Source: JAJYSO01 sp964495935 (GTDB lineage: Bacteria > Bacteroidota > Bacteroidia > Flavobacteriales > Flavobacteriaceae). Taken from it: DNA of 14,951 nt. Below the pieces are notes generated by a model. That model was given only the letters and a program-made list of their open reading frames with translations, made no database searches and was not told the origin of the DNA. The position numbers were made by a program, and so were the translations under genes. Shown here in pieces: positions 14,897 to 14,951 of this stretch (position 1 is its first letter; each line of letters opens with the position of its first letter). The stretch lies in NCBI GenBank assembly GCA_964495935.1, contig CAZBXQ010000074.1:1-14951 (forward strand). The letters run 5' to 3'.

Positions 14897-14951
14897 GAGG
14901 TCATTTAAACTTTCAAAAATGGGCTGCAAAATGACCTTATTGCCCCGGATT
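14897..14951 (+). repeat. Inverted terminal repeat, right copy (55 bp, runs to edge)
   Basis: This copy matches 206-260 in inverted orientation with two differences. Its internal dyad is perfect: AGGTCATTT at 14898-14906 pairs with AAATGACCT at 14929-14937 around 22 nt. The frame MGCKMTLLPRI stays open to the edge, whereas the left copy stops at TAG. It overlaps the upstream ATG option of the pseudouridine synthase gene. The element may continue past the window, as the left copy does. Confidence 0.75.

Noticed and set aside
14894..14951. AAGGAGG followed by ATG (14919), as a possible gene start on the plus strand
   Set aside because: The spacing of about 18 bases is too long for a ribosome site, the equivalent frame in the left copy stops after 11 codons, and the sequence lies in the repeat.
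1..14951. tRNA, rRNA, CRISPR array, integrase or intact transposase
   Set aside because: No clover-leaf, rRNA core sequence, regular repeat-spacer pattern or transposase catalytic motif was seen on either strand.

Overview
The window looks like chromosomal core DNA from a member of the Flavobacteriaceae (Bacteroidota). Three things support this. Gene starts are A/T-rich with few Shine-Dalgarno sequences. Several upstream regions carry the TAnnTTTG -7 element used by Bacteroidota sigma factors. The gene set is also typical: a stand-alone pyruvate dehydrogenase E1-beta, a bifunctional-nuclease-domain protein beside etfBA, folP followed by cdaA, and a glutaminyl cyclase beside a small flavobacterial membrane protein. 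I do not assign a genus.

Layout. Bases 1-381 hold no convincing gene; they contain repeat-like DNA, then a well-formed promoter and a palindromic operator. From 382 to the assembly gap lies a four-gene plus-strand efflux operon: a TetR-type regulator, a TolC-type outer membrane channel, a membrane-fusion adaptor and an RND pump. The pump is cut by 100 Ns (6526-6625), so its C-terminus is missing and an unknown amount of sequence may be absent. Next, on the minus strand, come etfB and etfA, a clear intrinsic terminator, and a DUF151/UVR-motif protein. pdhB is divergent from etfB and ends in its own terminator. folP and cdaA follow on the plus strand with a 342-bp spacer. cdaA converges with a lipoprotein glutaminyl cyclase with no bases between the stop codons. 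A small membrane-anchored protein of unknown function is divergent from the cyclase, and an RluA-family pseudouridine synthase closes the window on the minus strand.

How the genes relate. The efflux cassette is a self-contained tripartite exporter that its first gene probably represses through a 7-4-7 dyad over the transcription start. The etf/pdhB block serves central carbon and electron transfer: ETF moves electrons from acyl-CoA and related dehydrogenases, and E1-beta feeds acetyl-CoA production. folP and cdaA make a folate precursor and the second messenger c-di-AMP; cdaA can only start at TTG in this sequence.

Both ends of the window carry the same 55-bp sequence in inverted orientation (53/55 identical), each copy with an internal hairpin. 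Together with the N gap, this suggests a draft contig whose ends stop in a dispersed repeat. I found no mobile-element gene, CRISPR array, tRNA, rRNA or clear new multi-gene system. The points most worth following are the operator, the cdaA start region and the end repeats.
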